Below are positions 36,921 through 46,970 of a DNA stretch of 64,000 nucleotides, piece after piece. This DNA is from Goekera deserti (GTDB lineage: Bacteria > Actinomycetota > Actinomycetes > Mycobacteriales > Geodermatophilaceae). Made by a program: the position numbers and the translations under genes. The notes beneath the pieces are model-generated. The model ran no database searches. It was not told where the DNA came from and saw nothing but the letters and a program-made list of their open reading frames with translations. Position 1 is the stretch's first letter. Each line of letters begins with the position of its first letter. Location of the stretch: positions 105,002 through 169,001 of the forward strand of contig NZ_JAAGWK010000015.1 in the NCBI RefSeq assembly GCF_010685995.1, written 5' to 3'.

Positions 36921-38779
36921 GGCCTCCAGAAGGCTCGCCACGCCGGCTCCGTCGAAGCACCCGCCGCCGGCACCGGTGCGGCGCCGACCGGCGGCGGCAG
37001 CGTGCCGAACAGCTTGTTGCGGTCCAGCTCGGTGTTGAACCGCTCGCAGGCGACCTCGCTGGTGTGCAGGCACGCCGCGCACGCCCCGCCGAACGACCGC
37101 CGGCACGGCGGGTCGAACACGCACCGGGGATCGGCGTCGAGCTCGGTGAGCGCGTCGGCCAGGTCGTAGCGGAACACGTGCTCGATGCCGCCGAGGGTGA
37201 ACTCGCTGCGGGTGTTGGCGTAGATGAGGAACCCGGCCGCCGACGGGAACAGGTACTCGGCCAGGGAGTCGCTGTGCAGCCCGCACCGGGTCGCCAGCGC
37301 CTTCATGAACCGGTGCGACATCGAGTGCACCAGGCCCAGCACCGCCCGGGTCAGGTGGTGCTCGGGCGGGTTGAAGATGTCGCTCACCGACGGGCAGTGC
37401 TGCAGCAGCCACCGGTAGGCGCCGGCCTCGGTGGTGACGCCCGGGTCGACGGGCACCACCCCTGAGTCGACCAGCCAGGAGATGACCACTTGCGGGTCCA
37501 GGCGCACCAGCAGCCCCTCGGTGTTGGCCCGCCGCCCGTACATCGGGTACCGGTCGGAGCGCTCGTTGGGGAAGAAGTTGAACCGCGTCGGGACCGCACC
37601 CCGGCGGGTCACCTGCTGATGGGTGGGCGACATGCGGCTGTACCCGGCGACGATGTGCGCGACCGGTAGCTCCCGGAGCAGCCGCACCTCGGCCAGGCAG
37701 TACTTGTCCAGCAGCTCCCGGTACCGGGCGTAGATCGGCGTTAGCCGCGCCGCGGGCGGGTCGGACTCGAGCTGGTCGAGGGTTAGAGGGTTCGCCTCAC
37801 TGGCGCGGGCCAGGGCCAGCGCCTCGTCTCCGAGCGCCTCCAGCGTGCCCTCGTCCAGGCCGAGCGCGTCGACGTCGGCCCGCCAACCACCCGACGAGGC
37901 GGACTGCTGCCGCGCCCGCTCCAGCATGGCGGCGAACAGCGGGTCGTCCTCACCGACGCCGAGGGTGGCCGCCATCGCCCGCGCGGTCGCCTCCGGGTCG
38001 GCCTCGGCGGTGCCGGCCGCCTCGGCCAGAGTGCCCAGCCCGGGCCGGACCGCGCCGATCAGCTGCCCGACGGCCGCGGCCCGGATGTCCCCGCCGGCCA
38101 GCGCTCCGTAGGAGGCCCGGTCGGGCGGGTTGAGCACCGTCAGGTGCTGGGCGTAGTGCACCGAGTTCTGCGGCACCCGGGACACGGAGAACCGCCCGTT
38201 GCCGCACCCGTTGCAGAACCGCATGACGCCGGTGTCCGATCGCTGGCTGCACTTCGAGCAGCTCCAGAACCACTGCCCGACCTTGAGCTGGTTGGTCGCG
38301 TGCAGCCGCATCGGCGCGCGGCATCCGCGGGCGCACCGCGGCGGGGACATCTCTCGCAGCAGCCCGCAGTTGTGCACTTCGGCGAACTGGAACTGCGGCA
38401 TCGGCCCGTGCCCGGCCGGGCAGTTCGGGGGCCGCTCACCGGGCCGGACGACGAGGAACATGTCGCAGCGGCGGCACAGGAACGTGTTCGGGAACCGGTC
38501 GGCGGTCAGGTCCTCCACCCGCACCAGCTGGTACTGGGTCCGGTCGATGACCTCCAGCTCCGGGCCGGGGCTGGTCGGGGTGGCCCGCTGGGCGGAGAAC
38601 GGCCGCACGAGGCGGCGCAGCTGCGGGGCGACGTACTCCTCGGGCACGTCCAGCGGAGTGGGGTTGCGCGGCGTGCGGCCCATCACCGACACCTTGTGCG
38701 GACCCCACTGGAACGGCTGCCAGGGCATGTGACGCCACAGCGCCTGCATGCCGGAGCGGGTGATCTCCTCGGTCGTCAT
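36917..38779 (-). CDS. drmB: DrmB, DISARM DUF1998 protein
   Basis: A 620-aa protein. The C-terminus is a DUF1998 zinc region (CRRSFGGACAACLHTSEVAC, about residues 565-584), the hallmark of DrmB. Further zinc pairs are in the N-terminal half (CRRCDMFLVV; CNGCGNGRFS). Between them is a helical region. DrmB forms a complex with the DrmA helicase that recognises incoming DNA. The ATG at 38779 follows the drmA stop by 7 bases, and the stop overlaps the drmC start. Confidence 0.87.
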   Translation of the reverse strand: MTTEEITRSGMQALWRHMPWQPFQWGPHKVSVMGRTPRNPTPLDVPEEYVAPQLRRLVRPFSAQRATPTSPGPELEVIDRTQYQLVRVEDLTADRFPNTFLCRRCDMFLVVRPGERPPNCPAGHGPMPQFQFAEVHNCGLLREMSPPRCARGCRAPMRLHATNQLKVGQWFWSCSKCSQRSDTGVMRFCNGCGNGRFSVSRVPQNSVHYAQHLTVLNPPDRASYGALAGGDIRAAAVGQLIGAVRPGLGTLAEAAGTAEADPEATARAMAATLGVGEDDPLFAAMLERARQQSASSGGWRADVDALGLDEGTLEALGDEALALARASEANPLTLDQLESDPPAARLTPIYARYRELLDKYCLAEVRLLRELPVAHIVAGYSRMSPTHQQVTRRGAVPTRFNFFPNERSDRYPMYGRRANTEGLLVRLDPQVVISWLVDSGVVPVDPGVTTEAGAYRWLLQHCPSVSDIFNPPEHHLTRAVLGLVHSMSHRFMKALATRCGLHSDSLAEYLFPSAAGFLIYANTRSEFTLGGIEHVFRYDLADALTELDADPRCVFDPPCRRSFGGACAACLHTSEVACERFNTELDRNKLFGTLPPPVGAAPVPAAGASTEPAWRAFWRP

Positions 38780-38786
38780 GGCGTCC

Positions 38787-41700
38787 TCACAGGTTCCCGG
38801 TGATGGTGATGGGCTCTTCGATGTCGCGCAGCGACGTCGGCACCGGCGGCCGCAGCAGCGACGCCGTGCGGGTCCTGCCGCCGGTGCCTGCGGCGACCGG
38901 CAGCCGGACGAGGGTCGACTCGACGAACTCGCGGACCTCGTCGCGGTGCATGTTGTGGTATGGGTTGGCGTCCTCCAGGCCCAGCCCGGTCTGCAGCTCG
39001 GCGATCAGGGCGTTCCGGTCGAGGAACCCGGCGGCCAGCGCGGCGCGGACCTGCCCGGAGTCGCCGAGGGAGAAGCGGTTGCGGCCCGAGGTCATCCACG
39101 CCGGGTCGTGGACCTGCAGCAGCCGTGCCATCAGCGCCCCGGGCAGTGCCCGCCGCAGCACCTGCAGCGACTCCCGGTTCACCGGCACCTTCGTGACCAG
39201 CCGGTCCAGGTAGGAGATCCACTTGCTGTACCAGCGGAACACCGAGGAGTCCCGGTCCCGGGAGGGGTTGAACACGTGCACGACCAGGCCCGGGGTCTGC
39301 CGTCCGCGGCCGATGCGGGCTGTGGCCTGGATGACTTCGGCGGCCTGGGTGGGGGTGCCCATGAGCACCATGACGCCCAGCCGCGGGGAGTCGAAGCCGT
39401 GCCCGATCGCCTTGTTCGCCACGATGAGCTTCATCCGCTGCTCCGGGTCGGCCGGCGGCTTGTTCAGCCGGTCGACCGCGGCCCGGATGTCGGCGGCGTC
39501 GGCGTCACCGGAGATCACCGCCCGCTGCTCGGTGGTCGTGGCCACGTCGGCGACCCGCTCGTCGCTGGCGTAGGCGGCCATGTCCTCGTTGCGCAGGTGG
39601 TAGGCCAGCAGCGCCTCATAGTCGTCGCGGGCGGCGCGGACGACGAGGTCGAGGACCGACCGGTCGGCGGGGTCCAGCGGCTGCCCGTCGACCTGCAGCT
39701 GGCCGATGATCGCTGCACGGTCGGCGAGCACCTCACCCAGCCAGTCGCGGTGCACCCGGGTGACGTCGGCGGCGGCGGTGACCATCGTGGTGCCCCGCGG
39801 CCGGACCCCGACGAACCGGCGGTGCGGTTCGCTGTCGTCGACGTGGGAGAAGAAGTTCTCCGCCAGGTCCGGCCCGGGCTCGGGGAACCGGCGGGCGCTG
39901 TCGCGCCGGTACAGGTGCTGGGCCTGGGCCTCGTAGCCCTCGATCGTCGCGGTCGCGGCGAGGATGTGCAGCGGCTCGTTGCCCAGGTCCGCGCCGATCT
40001 GCTGGACCAAGGTCTCGTACATGCCGTCCAGTGCCCCGAGGGACTCGTCCAGCAGGTGCAGCTCGTCGGTGATCTCGCACCGCAGGTGCCCGAACCCGTT
40101 CCCGACCGGCAGTCGCGGCTCGGTGCACCCGTACACGCCGCAGCGGGTCGGTTCGACCGTCCAGCCGTGCTTCGGGCAGCGGCCCAGCGCGGCCCCGAAG
40201 ATCACCTTGAACCGGTCGCTGTGCGCGATCTGGGCCAGCTTGTCCACGGTGCCGACCAGCACCGACGGCGTGTTGCGGTAGATGTCGTCGTCGACGACCC
40301 ACAGCGGCAGGACACCGCCGAGCGGGCATCCGCGGACGGTGCACAGGTGCTGCATCGTCCAGCTGCCGCCGTGGAACCGCACGACCAGCCGCGGACCGGT
40401 GCCGGCGGGGTCGCAGACCGGGCAGTGCTCGAGGATCCGGCACCGCTCGGCCTGCGCGGGGTCGAACGGGTCCACGCCGCGGGCCCAGACGCTCTCCGGC
40501 GGCCAGTACCGGTTGGGCGTGGTGCCGCTGCCGACGAAGAAGCCGATGCCGAACGGGTCCCCGGCACGCAGGTCGTCCTGGGTGAGGCGAACGAGCTCGG
40601 CGGCGAGCACCGCCGCGGCGAACCGTTCGGTCTGCTGCGCCGACAGCAGCCGCAGCGGGAACCGCGCCCACACCGTCACCCCACGCAGGTCACCGCGGAG
40701 TCGGGACAGGAACAGGTGCACCAGCGCGACACCGTTGTAGGCCTCGGACTTCCCTCCGCCGGGCGGCACGGTGAGGATCTGCACGGCCAGGTCAGCGGTC
40801 GGGTCGGCGACCGCCGGCAGGCAGCCGATGATCCAGGCGATCTGGAACGGGTACCAGGCGTCGAAGCCCTTGGCGGCCGCGACCCGGCCCATGGCGTCGT
40901 TCATCAGCGCGAACGCCCGGCGCAGCTTCGCGTCACCGCGCAGCGCGTCGACGCCGGCCTGCAGCCACTGCATCTCGGCGCGGGCGGCGTCGGCCTCGGC
41001 GTCGGCGTCCTTGCGCTGCTGCGGCCCCCACTGCCCCTCGGCTTCGCGGCGGGCCAGCTCGGCGGCCGACCAGCGCTCCTCGACCCAGGCGCGGTGGGCG
41101 TCGACAAGGTCGGTCGCGGCCGTGACCGGGTCGCCGGTGAACGCGGCGAACGTCGTGTCGACCGCGGCGGTGGGGTGGGTGCGGCGGGTGGTGGTGACCG
41201 CGCCGTAGGCGGTGGTGAACGTCGTCGGCCCGCCGGGCGTGGCCGGCGGGTGGACCTCGACCGGGCAGGCCTGCCCGAACGCGGGCACGGTGCGGTCGTA
41301 GCGGTGGGAGGCGGCGACCTGCTCGAGGGTGTAGACGTCCAGCGGCGCGTCGGTGGCCGCGGTCAGCTGCACCTCGTACAGCCTGCTGTCCAGGTGGTCC
41401 CGGTCGAAGACGATGCTGCCGGCGCGGTCGGCGAACTGGGCGTCGTCGGCGGGGGAGGCGTTGACCACGGTGACCAGCAGCTCGCGGCCCCGCTCGGTGG
41501 AGGTCACGTCGACGTCGATTGCGGCGGCGAACACCGGCGGGGTGACGTCGGCGGTCGGCAGCAGGTTGTTCGCGGTGTAGGACGCCCAGGCGACGTCGTC
41601 GACGAAGTCCGCGTCGCGGGGCAGCTCACCTACCGGCCGGCCGCGGCGCCGGGCCCGGTACAGCTCCCGGCCGCCGCTGGCGTGCACGGCGCGCTTCACC

Positions 41701-42227
41701 GCGGCGGTGGCGGCCAGGGTGAGCTCCTCGGCGCCGAACCGCCGGCTGGTGTCGCCAGGGTCCACGGTCAGCGGCACGGTGACCGGCCCGACGGGCACCT
41801 TCATCCACACCCGCGCCAGGTGCCGGCCCTGGCCGCCGCCCCCGGCCCGGCTGTCGCTGCCGGCGGTGACGAACTCCTGCTGCTCGGCGACGGTGGGGTG
41901 CAGTGCCACGTACACGGCGAAGCCGACCGTGACGGTCGCGTCGACCGGGTCGCCGCCGAGCACGGGGAACGAGAAGCCCTGCGCGGCCGGCACCAGCTTG
42001 GACGTCGACAGCCCGCGCTGTGCGTCGGCGCGCAGCTGCGGCTCGCTGGCCAGCTGCCCGAGCCAGTGCCGTTCCTGCGGGCTGTCGGGCAGCGCGACAC
42101 CGGCGGGCACGTGCTCGCCGGCGGCCTGGCTGAGGATGCGGCGCTGCAGGTGGGCCAGCAGCGCGTCCCGGATCTGCGCCGGGCTCGGAGTGGGCGTGCC
42201 CGCGGGCACGCCTCGCAAAGCCGACAT
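38787..42227 (-). CDS. drmA: DrmA, DISARM SF2 helicase
   Basis: A 1146-aa protein. Helicase motifs are visible: Walker A VPPGGGKSEAY (about residue 487), motif II DELHLLDE (about 724), motif III ATATIEGYE (about 759) and motif VI QATARIGRGRQ (about 972). Four zinc Cys positions lie in CPVCDPAGTG and CTVRGCPLGG. The roughly 450-residue N-terminal domain has no motif. DrmA with DrmB is the DNA-sensing and translocating core of DISARM. A Shine-Dalgarno (AAGGGAA) precedes the ATG at 42227. Unlike its neighbours it is not coupled to the gene upstream; a 196-base gap precedes it. Confidence 0.88.
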   Translation of the reverse strand: MSALRGVPAGTPTPSPAQIRDALLAHLQRRILSQAAGEHVPAGVALPDSPQERHWLGQLASEPQLRADAQRGLSTSKLVPAAQGFSFPVLGGDPVDATVTVGFAVYVALHPTVAEQQEFVTAGSDSRAGGGGQGRHLARVWMKVPVGPVTVPLTVDPGDTSRRFGAEELTLAATAAVKRAVHASGGRELYRARRRGRPVGELPRDADFVDDVAWASYTANNLLPTADVTPPVFAAAIDVDVTSTERGRELLVTVVNASPADDAQFADRAGSIVFDRDHLDSRLYEVQLTAATDAPLDVYTLEQVAASHRYDRTVPAFGQACPVEVHPPATPGGPTTFTTAYGAVTTTRRTHPTAAVDTTFAAFTGDPVTAATDLVDAHRAWVEERWSAAELARREAEGQWGPQQRKDADAEADAARAEMQWLQAGVDALRGDAKLRRAFALMNDAMGRVAAAKGFDAWYPFQIAWIIGCLPAVADPTADLAVQILTVPPGGGKSEAYNGVALVHLFLSRLRGDLRGVTVWARFPLRLLSAQQTERFAAAVLAAELVRLTQDDLRAGDPFGIGFFVGSGTTPNRYWPPESVWARGVDPFDPAQAERCRILEHCPVCDPAGTGPRLVVRFHGGSWTMQHLCTVRGCPLGGVLPLWVVDDDIYRNTPSVLVGTVDKLAQIAHSDRFKVIFGAALGRCPKHGWTVEPTRCGVYGCTEPRLPVGNGFGHLRCEITDELHLLDESLGALDGMYETLVQQIGADLGNEPLHILAATATIEGYEAQAQHLYRRDSARRFPEPGPDLAENFFSHVDDSEPHRRFVGVRPRGTTMVTAAADVTRVHRDWLGEVLADRAAIIGQLQVDGQPLDPADRSVLDLVVRAARDDYEALLAYHLRNEDMAAYASDERVADVATTTEQRAVISGDADAADIRAAVDRLNKPPADPEQRMKLIVANKAIGHGFDSPRLGVMVLMGTPTQAAEVIQATARIGRGRQTPGLVVHVFNPSRDRDSSVFRWYSKWISYLDRLVTKVPVNRESLQVLRRALPGALMARLLQVHDPAWMTSGRNRFSLGDSGQVRAALAAGFLDRNALIAELQTGLGLEDANPYHNMHRDEVREFVESTLVRLPVAAGTGGRTRTASLLRPPVPTSLRDIEEPITITGNL

Positions 42228-42423
42228 GGGCGGCTTCCCTTCGTCTGTGGTGTGTTCGCCCGTAGGCGTGGAGGCGGTCCGGGCCGGTCGGCCCTCGCGC
42301 GCCCTGTGAGATGCAGGTGTTCAGTTGTGCCGCGCAGCTTGCGGTCCGGGCGCGGCGGTGTCAACAACTTCCCGCGCGAGTTCCGGTTCTGCCCCGATCA
42401 GCTCACCGGATCGGGCGGGCGCA
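42228..42423. other. Gap inside the DISARM-type operon
   Basis: 196 bases between the DrmE-like stop and the drmA start. On the minus strand it has a TTGACA hexamer (about 42352-42357) but no good -10 box at 17 bases. An alternative frame continues in coding-like fashion (ELIGAEPELAREVVDTAAPG) to a stop at 42321, as if the upstream gene once ended about 34 codons later in another frame. It may be an internal promoter region or the scar of a small frameshift. Confidence 0.4.
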
Positions 42424-44790
42424 TCAGGCAGGTTGGGCCTCGGCGCGGACGGCGGCGAACGTGTCGGCGTCCAGCAGCAGCCCGGCCAGAGCCGCGGGCA
42501 CCAGCACCAGCCCGGTCGCGACGTCCTCGACCTGGTGGGTGGTGACCGCCTCGAGCAGGTCGGCGGCCTGCACCCCGAACTTCGGGTCCATGAGGGTCTC
42601 CTCGGCGCGCAGCAGCGTGCCGGTGATCTGCGCCGACAGCCGCCGGCCGACCTTCTGGTGCAGCTCCCGCAGCGCCAGCAGCGCAGCACCGACCGCAGCA
42701 CCGCTGCGCCGCAGTTCGGCGTCGCCGACCGCAGCGGCGAACCGGCTGACGTCCGCGGCGCGCAGCGGCACCGCGTGGTGACCGAGCCAGGCGCCGATCG
42801 TGGTTTCGGACGTGATGGCGGTCGGGTCGGGCCCGGACCGCATCCGGGCGAGGATCTCGCGGTGGGTCAGGTCGCTGCCGCGGGCGGCGTCGACGCGGCG
42901 GTGCCACACCTGGGCCATCACCTGCAGCAGCTGGTAGTCGGTGTCGACCTCGGCCAGCGCGGCGATCGCGGTGTCGAACAGGTCGCGGCGGGAGGCGGCG
43001 TCGACGAGCGCGACGTCGTCGCCGGGGACCAGCGCCTTGGCCGCGACCTTGCCGACCTGCTCGCCGCTGCGCCGGTAGATCGGGTCGTTGGGCGGCATCA
43101 GCAGCCCCTGCCCGCCGCGGAAGGTGATCGCCAGCGCCGGAACGTCGATCCCGTCCTCATCGCGGGCCGGCGGCCCCAGGTCAGGGGCGTCGTCGCGGCC
43201 GCCGCGCAGCCGCGCGAGGACTGCCAGCACGTCGAAGGTGAACGGCTCCCACGGAGAGGCGTCGTCCTCGGGCACGGGCAGGGTCGCACCGTCGCGGCAG
43301 ATGAGCACCGGCGGCGGGTCGGTGACCGGCCCGGCCACGCTCACCCCAAGCGCCGGCGCGCTGACCTGCAGCGTCTCCCGCCGCAGGTCGGCCAGCGCGC
43401 GCAGCGTGCCGGTCACCTGCCGGGCGGCTCGCCCGGCCTCCCAGCCGCCGGCGGCCAGCACCGTCGCCCGCGCACCGACCGGTGCGGCGGCCAGGCTGCC
43501 GTAGGCCCGCGGCACCGGCCCGGTGACCAGCAGCTCGTCGACCGGAAGGTCGGCCACCCGGCCCATCAGCAGGTCCCGCAGGCCGACCACCCGGACGCGC
43601 GCCTGCCAGCCGAACGGGGTGCCCGGCGAGGCCTGCAGCGCGTCGGTGAGCGCCTCGACCGCCGCGGAGTTCCGGACGACCACCAGCCCGGCCCGGCCCC
43701 GGTCGACGACGTCAGCCAACCACTGCTCGACCAGCGGCAGCTTCACCGCCGGCGCCGCGGCGCGCAGCAGATCGGTGAACGCACCGGCGACGTCCAGCCA
43801 CGCCGACCGCGCCCCCGGGGCGCTGCCGTCGGCGATCGCCCGCGCGTGGCCGGCGGCGTCGGCCAGCCGGGTGCTGTACGGACCGGGCAGTACGTGCCGG
43901 TCGTAGTCGGCCGGTGTCGTGGCCAGCAGCGCGAACGTCGCGTACACGCCCCACGCCCAGCGCAGGGCGGCCGCGGCCGCGACGCCGTTGCCTGCGGGCA
44001 GCGCGGCCAGCGCCGACCAGGCGGCGTGCAGCGCGGCGTCCAGGCCGGTGTCGGCCGGTGGCGCGAGGACCTGCCGGTGCGCGGCGCCGGCGGTACGAAG
44101 CAGCGGCGAGGGGGCGACGACGGCGGGCTGCACGGCCGGAGCTCCGGCCAGCTGCCCCAGCGTGGGCGGGTCGAAGGCCCACACGACGCCGTCGGCGTCG
44201 CGGATCTGCGCCACGGCAGCGTCGAACGGGTTGTCGGTGATGTACACCAGCGCCCGCCGGGAGCTCAGCAGTCGCCCGATCTCCCCGGCGCCGCCGCCGG
44301 TGCCATCCACGACCAGCCCGCCCCCGAACTCTGGGACCCGGTCGACGTCGCCGGTCAGGATCATCCGGCCGCCGCCGGACCCCGGGTAGGGGTCGCCGAC
44401 GGGCACGACGCCGCCGTCACCGTCGAGCCGGGCCCGCGGGATGACCGCCGACAGCGCCGAGTCCCGGACGCACAGCTGGTCGTACAAGGTGCGCTGCGAC
44501 AGCTGGGAGGACACGACGGTCGCCGAGGCGGCCACGCTCCAGCTGCGGACGATCTCGGCGGTCAGCGACGCCGCGCCGAGCATCACCGGGGCGTCGGCGG
44601 CCGGCAGCGGCACGACGAGTGCCAGCGGTGCCCGCGCGGCCGAGGCGGCGTCGACCACTGCCAGCAGCTCGGCGTCGAACGGCGTCGGCGCCAGCCGCCG
44701 CACCTGAGCTCCCCGCCGCAGCCGCAGGTCTCCGCGGCGCACCACGGCGGCCAGCCCGCCGGCGGTTGCGCCGGTCGGGCCGGCGGTCAC
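42424..44790 (-). CDS. DrmE-like protein of a DISARM-type locus
   Basis: A 788-aa protein. The GTG at 44790 overlaps the stop of the MBL gene (GTGA). No catalytic motif is obvious. Segments such as ALVVPLPAADAPVMLGAASL, RSGEQVGKVAAKALVPGDDV and ITGTLLRAEETLMDPKFG give an alpha/beta N-terminal half and a helical C-terminal half. DrmE is the roughly 800-aa protein of unknown activity that accompanies drmABC in class 2 DISARM; size and position fit, but I assign it by context more than by motif. It has no methyltransferase or nuclease signature that I can see. Confidence 0.55.
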   Translation of the reverse strand: MTAGPTGATAGGLAAVVRRGDLRLRRGAQVRRLAPTPFDAELLAVVDAASAARAPLALVVPLPAADAPVMLGAASLTAEIVRSWSVAASATVVSSQLSQRTLYDQLCVRDSALSAVIPRARLDGDGGVVPVGDPYPGSGGGRMILTGDVDRVPEFGGGLVVDGTGGGAGEIGRLLSSRRALVYITDNPFDAAVAQIRDADGVVWAFDPPTLGQLAGAPAVQPAVVAPSPLLRTAGAAHRQVLAPPADTGLDAALHAAWSALAALPAGNGVAAAAALRWAWGVYATFALLATTPADYDRHVLPGPYSTRLADAAGHARAIADGSAPGARSAWLDVAGAFTDLLRAAAPAVKLPLVEQWLADVVDRGRAGLVVVRNSAAVEALTDALQASPGTPFGWQARVRVVGLRDLLMGRVADLPVDELLVTGPVPRAYGSLAAAPVGARATVLAAGGWEAGRAARQVTGTLRALADLRRETLQVSAPALGVSVAGPVTDPPPVLICRDGATLPVPEDDASPWEPFTFDVLAVLARLRGGRDDAPDLGPPARDEDGIDVPALAITFRGGQGLLMPPNDPIYRRSGEQVGKVAAKALVPGDDVALVDAASRRDLFDTAIAALAEVDTDYQLLQVMAQVWHRRVDAARGSDLTHREILARMRSGPDPTAITSETTIGAWLGHHAVPLRAADVSRFAAAVGDAELRRSGAAVGAALLALRELHQKVGRRLSAQITGTLLRAEETLMDPKFGVQAADLLEAVTTHQVEDVATGLVLVPAALAGLLLDADTFAAVRAEAQPA

Positions 44791-46970
44791 GGCGCCGACC
44801 ACGCGCCGGTGGGCACGGTCGCCTGGCCGCGGTGCGCCAGCCGCTCGGCGAACGCCGCCTGGCCCCGCCGCTCCCCGTGCACGAGCATGACGTGGGCGGC
44901 GCCGACGTCGGCGGTGATCGTGACGAGCTCGTCGGCGCTGGCGTGCGCGCCCAGCTTGTAGCTGCCGACGCTGGCGTTGACCGGCACCGTGATGTCGGGG
45001 CCTCCGTCGACACCGGGCAGGTCGAACGTGCCGCCGCCGGTCTCGGCCAGGGCCAGCAGCCGGGCGCCGGGGGAGTCCTCGTCCTGGTAGCCGACGACCA
45101 TCAGGGCGGCGTTGGGATCGGGCAGCAGCGCCTGCGCCCAGCGGACCGCGGGCCCGGCGGTCAGCATGCCGGAGGTCGCGATGACGACGCCGCTGCGCAG
45201 GCTGGCGATCGCGTCCCGCGTGCCGCCGGGCGGCACCGCCCGCACCTTCGGCCCGAAGATTTGCATCAGCGTCCCGTCCGGGCCGGGGTACTGCTCGTAC
45301 ACGCCCGACACCGACCGGGCCAGGCCGTCGATGAGCACGTCGACGTCGGGCAGCGCCTCGGCCAGGGTGAGCGCCACCTCCTGCGCGCGGCCGAGCGCGA
45401 ACGCCGGAACCAGTACCCGCCCACCGCCGCTGGTGACGGTCGCGACCTTGTTCACCAGGTCATCGGTGGCGATGTGTCGGGGCGTGAGCCGTCCCTGCGC
45501 GGCGTAGGTGGACTCCAGCAGCAGCAGGTCGGCGCCGGTCGCGGCCGTGGGGATGTCGATGCCCCCGACGGTCCGCTGCCCGGGCCTGGACACGTCGCCG
45601 GAGACGACGACCCGCTGCTCGCCGGCGTGCACGACGACACCGGCGGCGCCGACGATGTGCCCGGCGGGGAACAGCTCGATCTCCACGTCCCGCAGCCGGC
45701 GGGGCCGGTTGAACGGCAGCGTCTGCATCCGGCTCAGGGCGTGCCGGACGTCGTCACGGCCGTAGGGCACGGCGGCGGCACCCTCCCCGGACTCCGCGCC
45801 GCGGCGGGCCATGACCTTCGCCGAGTCGAACCACATGGTTGCCAACAGCGAGCTGGTCGCGTCGGTGACGAACACCGGCACGTCGGGCTGGCGAGCCAGG
45901 ATGGCTGGCACCCAGCCGGCGTGGTCGTTGTGCGCGTGGGTGATGACGATGCCGTGCAGCGGCCCGGACAGCGCCTCGTCGATGCGCGGCGGCCCGGACG
46001 CGGTGGCCCCGGGCCGGGAGCCGGCGTCGACCAGCAGCCTGGTGTCGCCGGCGGTGATGAGCACGCACGACCCACCGATCTCGGTGCCGCCACCGAGCAC
46101 GTCCACGCGCAAGTTCCGCTCGCGCACCTGCGCGACTGGCCGGGGCGGCTCAACGAACGCGGTCAGTAGCGTCGGCAGCCACGTCGTCACGGTGTCGGCG
46201 ACCTCAGCCGGCAGCGCCGCGGCGCGGGCGGCGGCGACGAGCCGCTCGGCGTCGAAGGCCGGCGCCGCCGCGGGGCGACCGGGGTCGACGAGGGCCGGCT
46301 CGCCGGCGGCCGGGCCACGGCTGTCACGCAGCCCGCGGGGCGCGGCCGGCGTCAGCGCGGCCGCCAGTGCCGCCGCCACCTGCAGCGGATCGGCCAGCGC
46401 AGAGCGCATAGTGGCCAGCTGCACCTCGGCGGCCTCGGCCCGAGCGACGGTGGCGGTCAGGTCGTCGCCGACGTCGGCGAGCTCGGCGCGCAGCTCCGCC
46501 GCCTCGGCTTCGGCCTGCTGCGCCCGCATCTTGGCGCGGTCCCGCGAGTCGCGAAGCTGGGTTAGCCGCTGCGCGGCCCGCTGCTCCTCCCGCTCTGCGG
46601 CCGGAGCCCGAGCCGCACGCTCAGCGCCCCGCGCCGCCCGCCGGGCAGCGCGGCGGTGCTCGTCGATGAGCTCCCGCACCCGCGCCGCACCGCGCGCGGC
46701 CTCACCGCCGTCGGCGGCCGTGAGCGCCCCGGCGGTCGCCGCCTCGGCGCCGGTGAGCGCATCGGCCGGCAGCCGCGCCGCGGCGACCCCGCGCAGAGCC
46801 GCAGACTGCTCGAGCAGCCCGAGCAGTTGCGCCACCCCATCACTGCTGGACACGGCCCGTTCCGGGTCGATTTCCTGACCGGGCCGGCCGGCGACCACGG
46901 TGGCCGCGGCGTGCAGCACCTCCCGGATCGGGCTGGGAAGAGCCGCGACCGCGGGGTCGGGTGCGCTCAC
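44787..46970 (-). CDS. Metallo-beta-lactamase/beta-CASP nuclease-like protein with coiled-coil N-terminus
   Basis: A 727-aa protein. Residues about 100-200 are a charged coiled coil (HRRAARRAARGAERAARAPA; ELRAELADVGDDLTATVARA). The MBL domain has the metal-binding THAHNDHAGW (about residue 343), AGHIVGAAG and VVVSGDVSRPG. The beta-CASP part has LLLESTYAAQGR, RVLVPAFALGRAQEVALTL, ATSGMLTAGPAV and GAHASADEL, as in CPSF73/RNase J-type nucleases. All metal ligands appear intact, so RNA or DNA cleavage is plausible. GTG 46970 overlaps the giant ATPase stop. It is not a standard DISARM subunit to my knowledge. Confidence 0.85.
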   Translation of the reverse strand: MSAPDPAVAALPSPIREVLHAAATVVAGRPGQEIDPERAVSSSDGVAQLLGLLEQSAALRGVAAARLPADALTGAEAATAGALTAADGGEAARGAARVRELIDEHRRAARRAARGAERAARAPAAEREEQRAAQRLTQLRDSRDRAKMRAQQAEAEAAELRAELADVGDDLTATVARAEAAEVQLATMRSALADPLQVAAALAAALTPAAPRGLRDSRGPAAGEPALVDPGRPAAAPAFDAERLVAAARAAALPAEVADTVTTWLPTLLTAFVEPPRPVAQVRERNLRVDVLGGGTEIGGSCVLITAGDTRLLVDAGSRPGATASGPPRIDEALSGPLHGIVITHAHNDHAGWVPAILARQPDVPVFVTDATSSLLATMWFDSAKVMARRGAESGEGAAAVPYGRDDVRHALSRMQTLPFNRPRRLRDVEIELFPAGHIVGAAGVVVHAGEQRVVVSGDVSRPGQRTVGGIDIPTAATGADLLLLESTYAAQGRLTPRHIATDDLVNKVATVTSGGGRVLVPAFALGRAQEVALTLAEALPDVDVLIDGLARSVSGVYEQYPGPDGTLMQIFGPKVRAVPPGGTRDAIASLRSGVVIATSGMLTAGPAVRWAQALLPDPNAALMVVGYQDEDSPGARLLALAETGGGTFDLPGVDGGPDITVPVNASVGSYKLGAHASADELVTITADVGAAHVMLVHGERRGQAAFAERLAHRGQATVPTGAWSAP

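Noticed and set aside
38748..42545. A 1265-codon plus-strand open frame
   Set aside because: It runs antisense to drmA, is rich in Gly/Arg/Val low-complexity sequence and has no motif; it is a shadow of GC-rich coding on the other strand.
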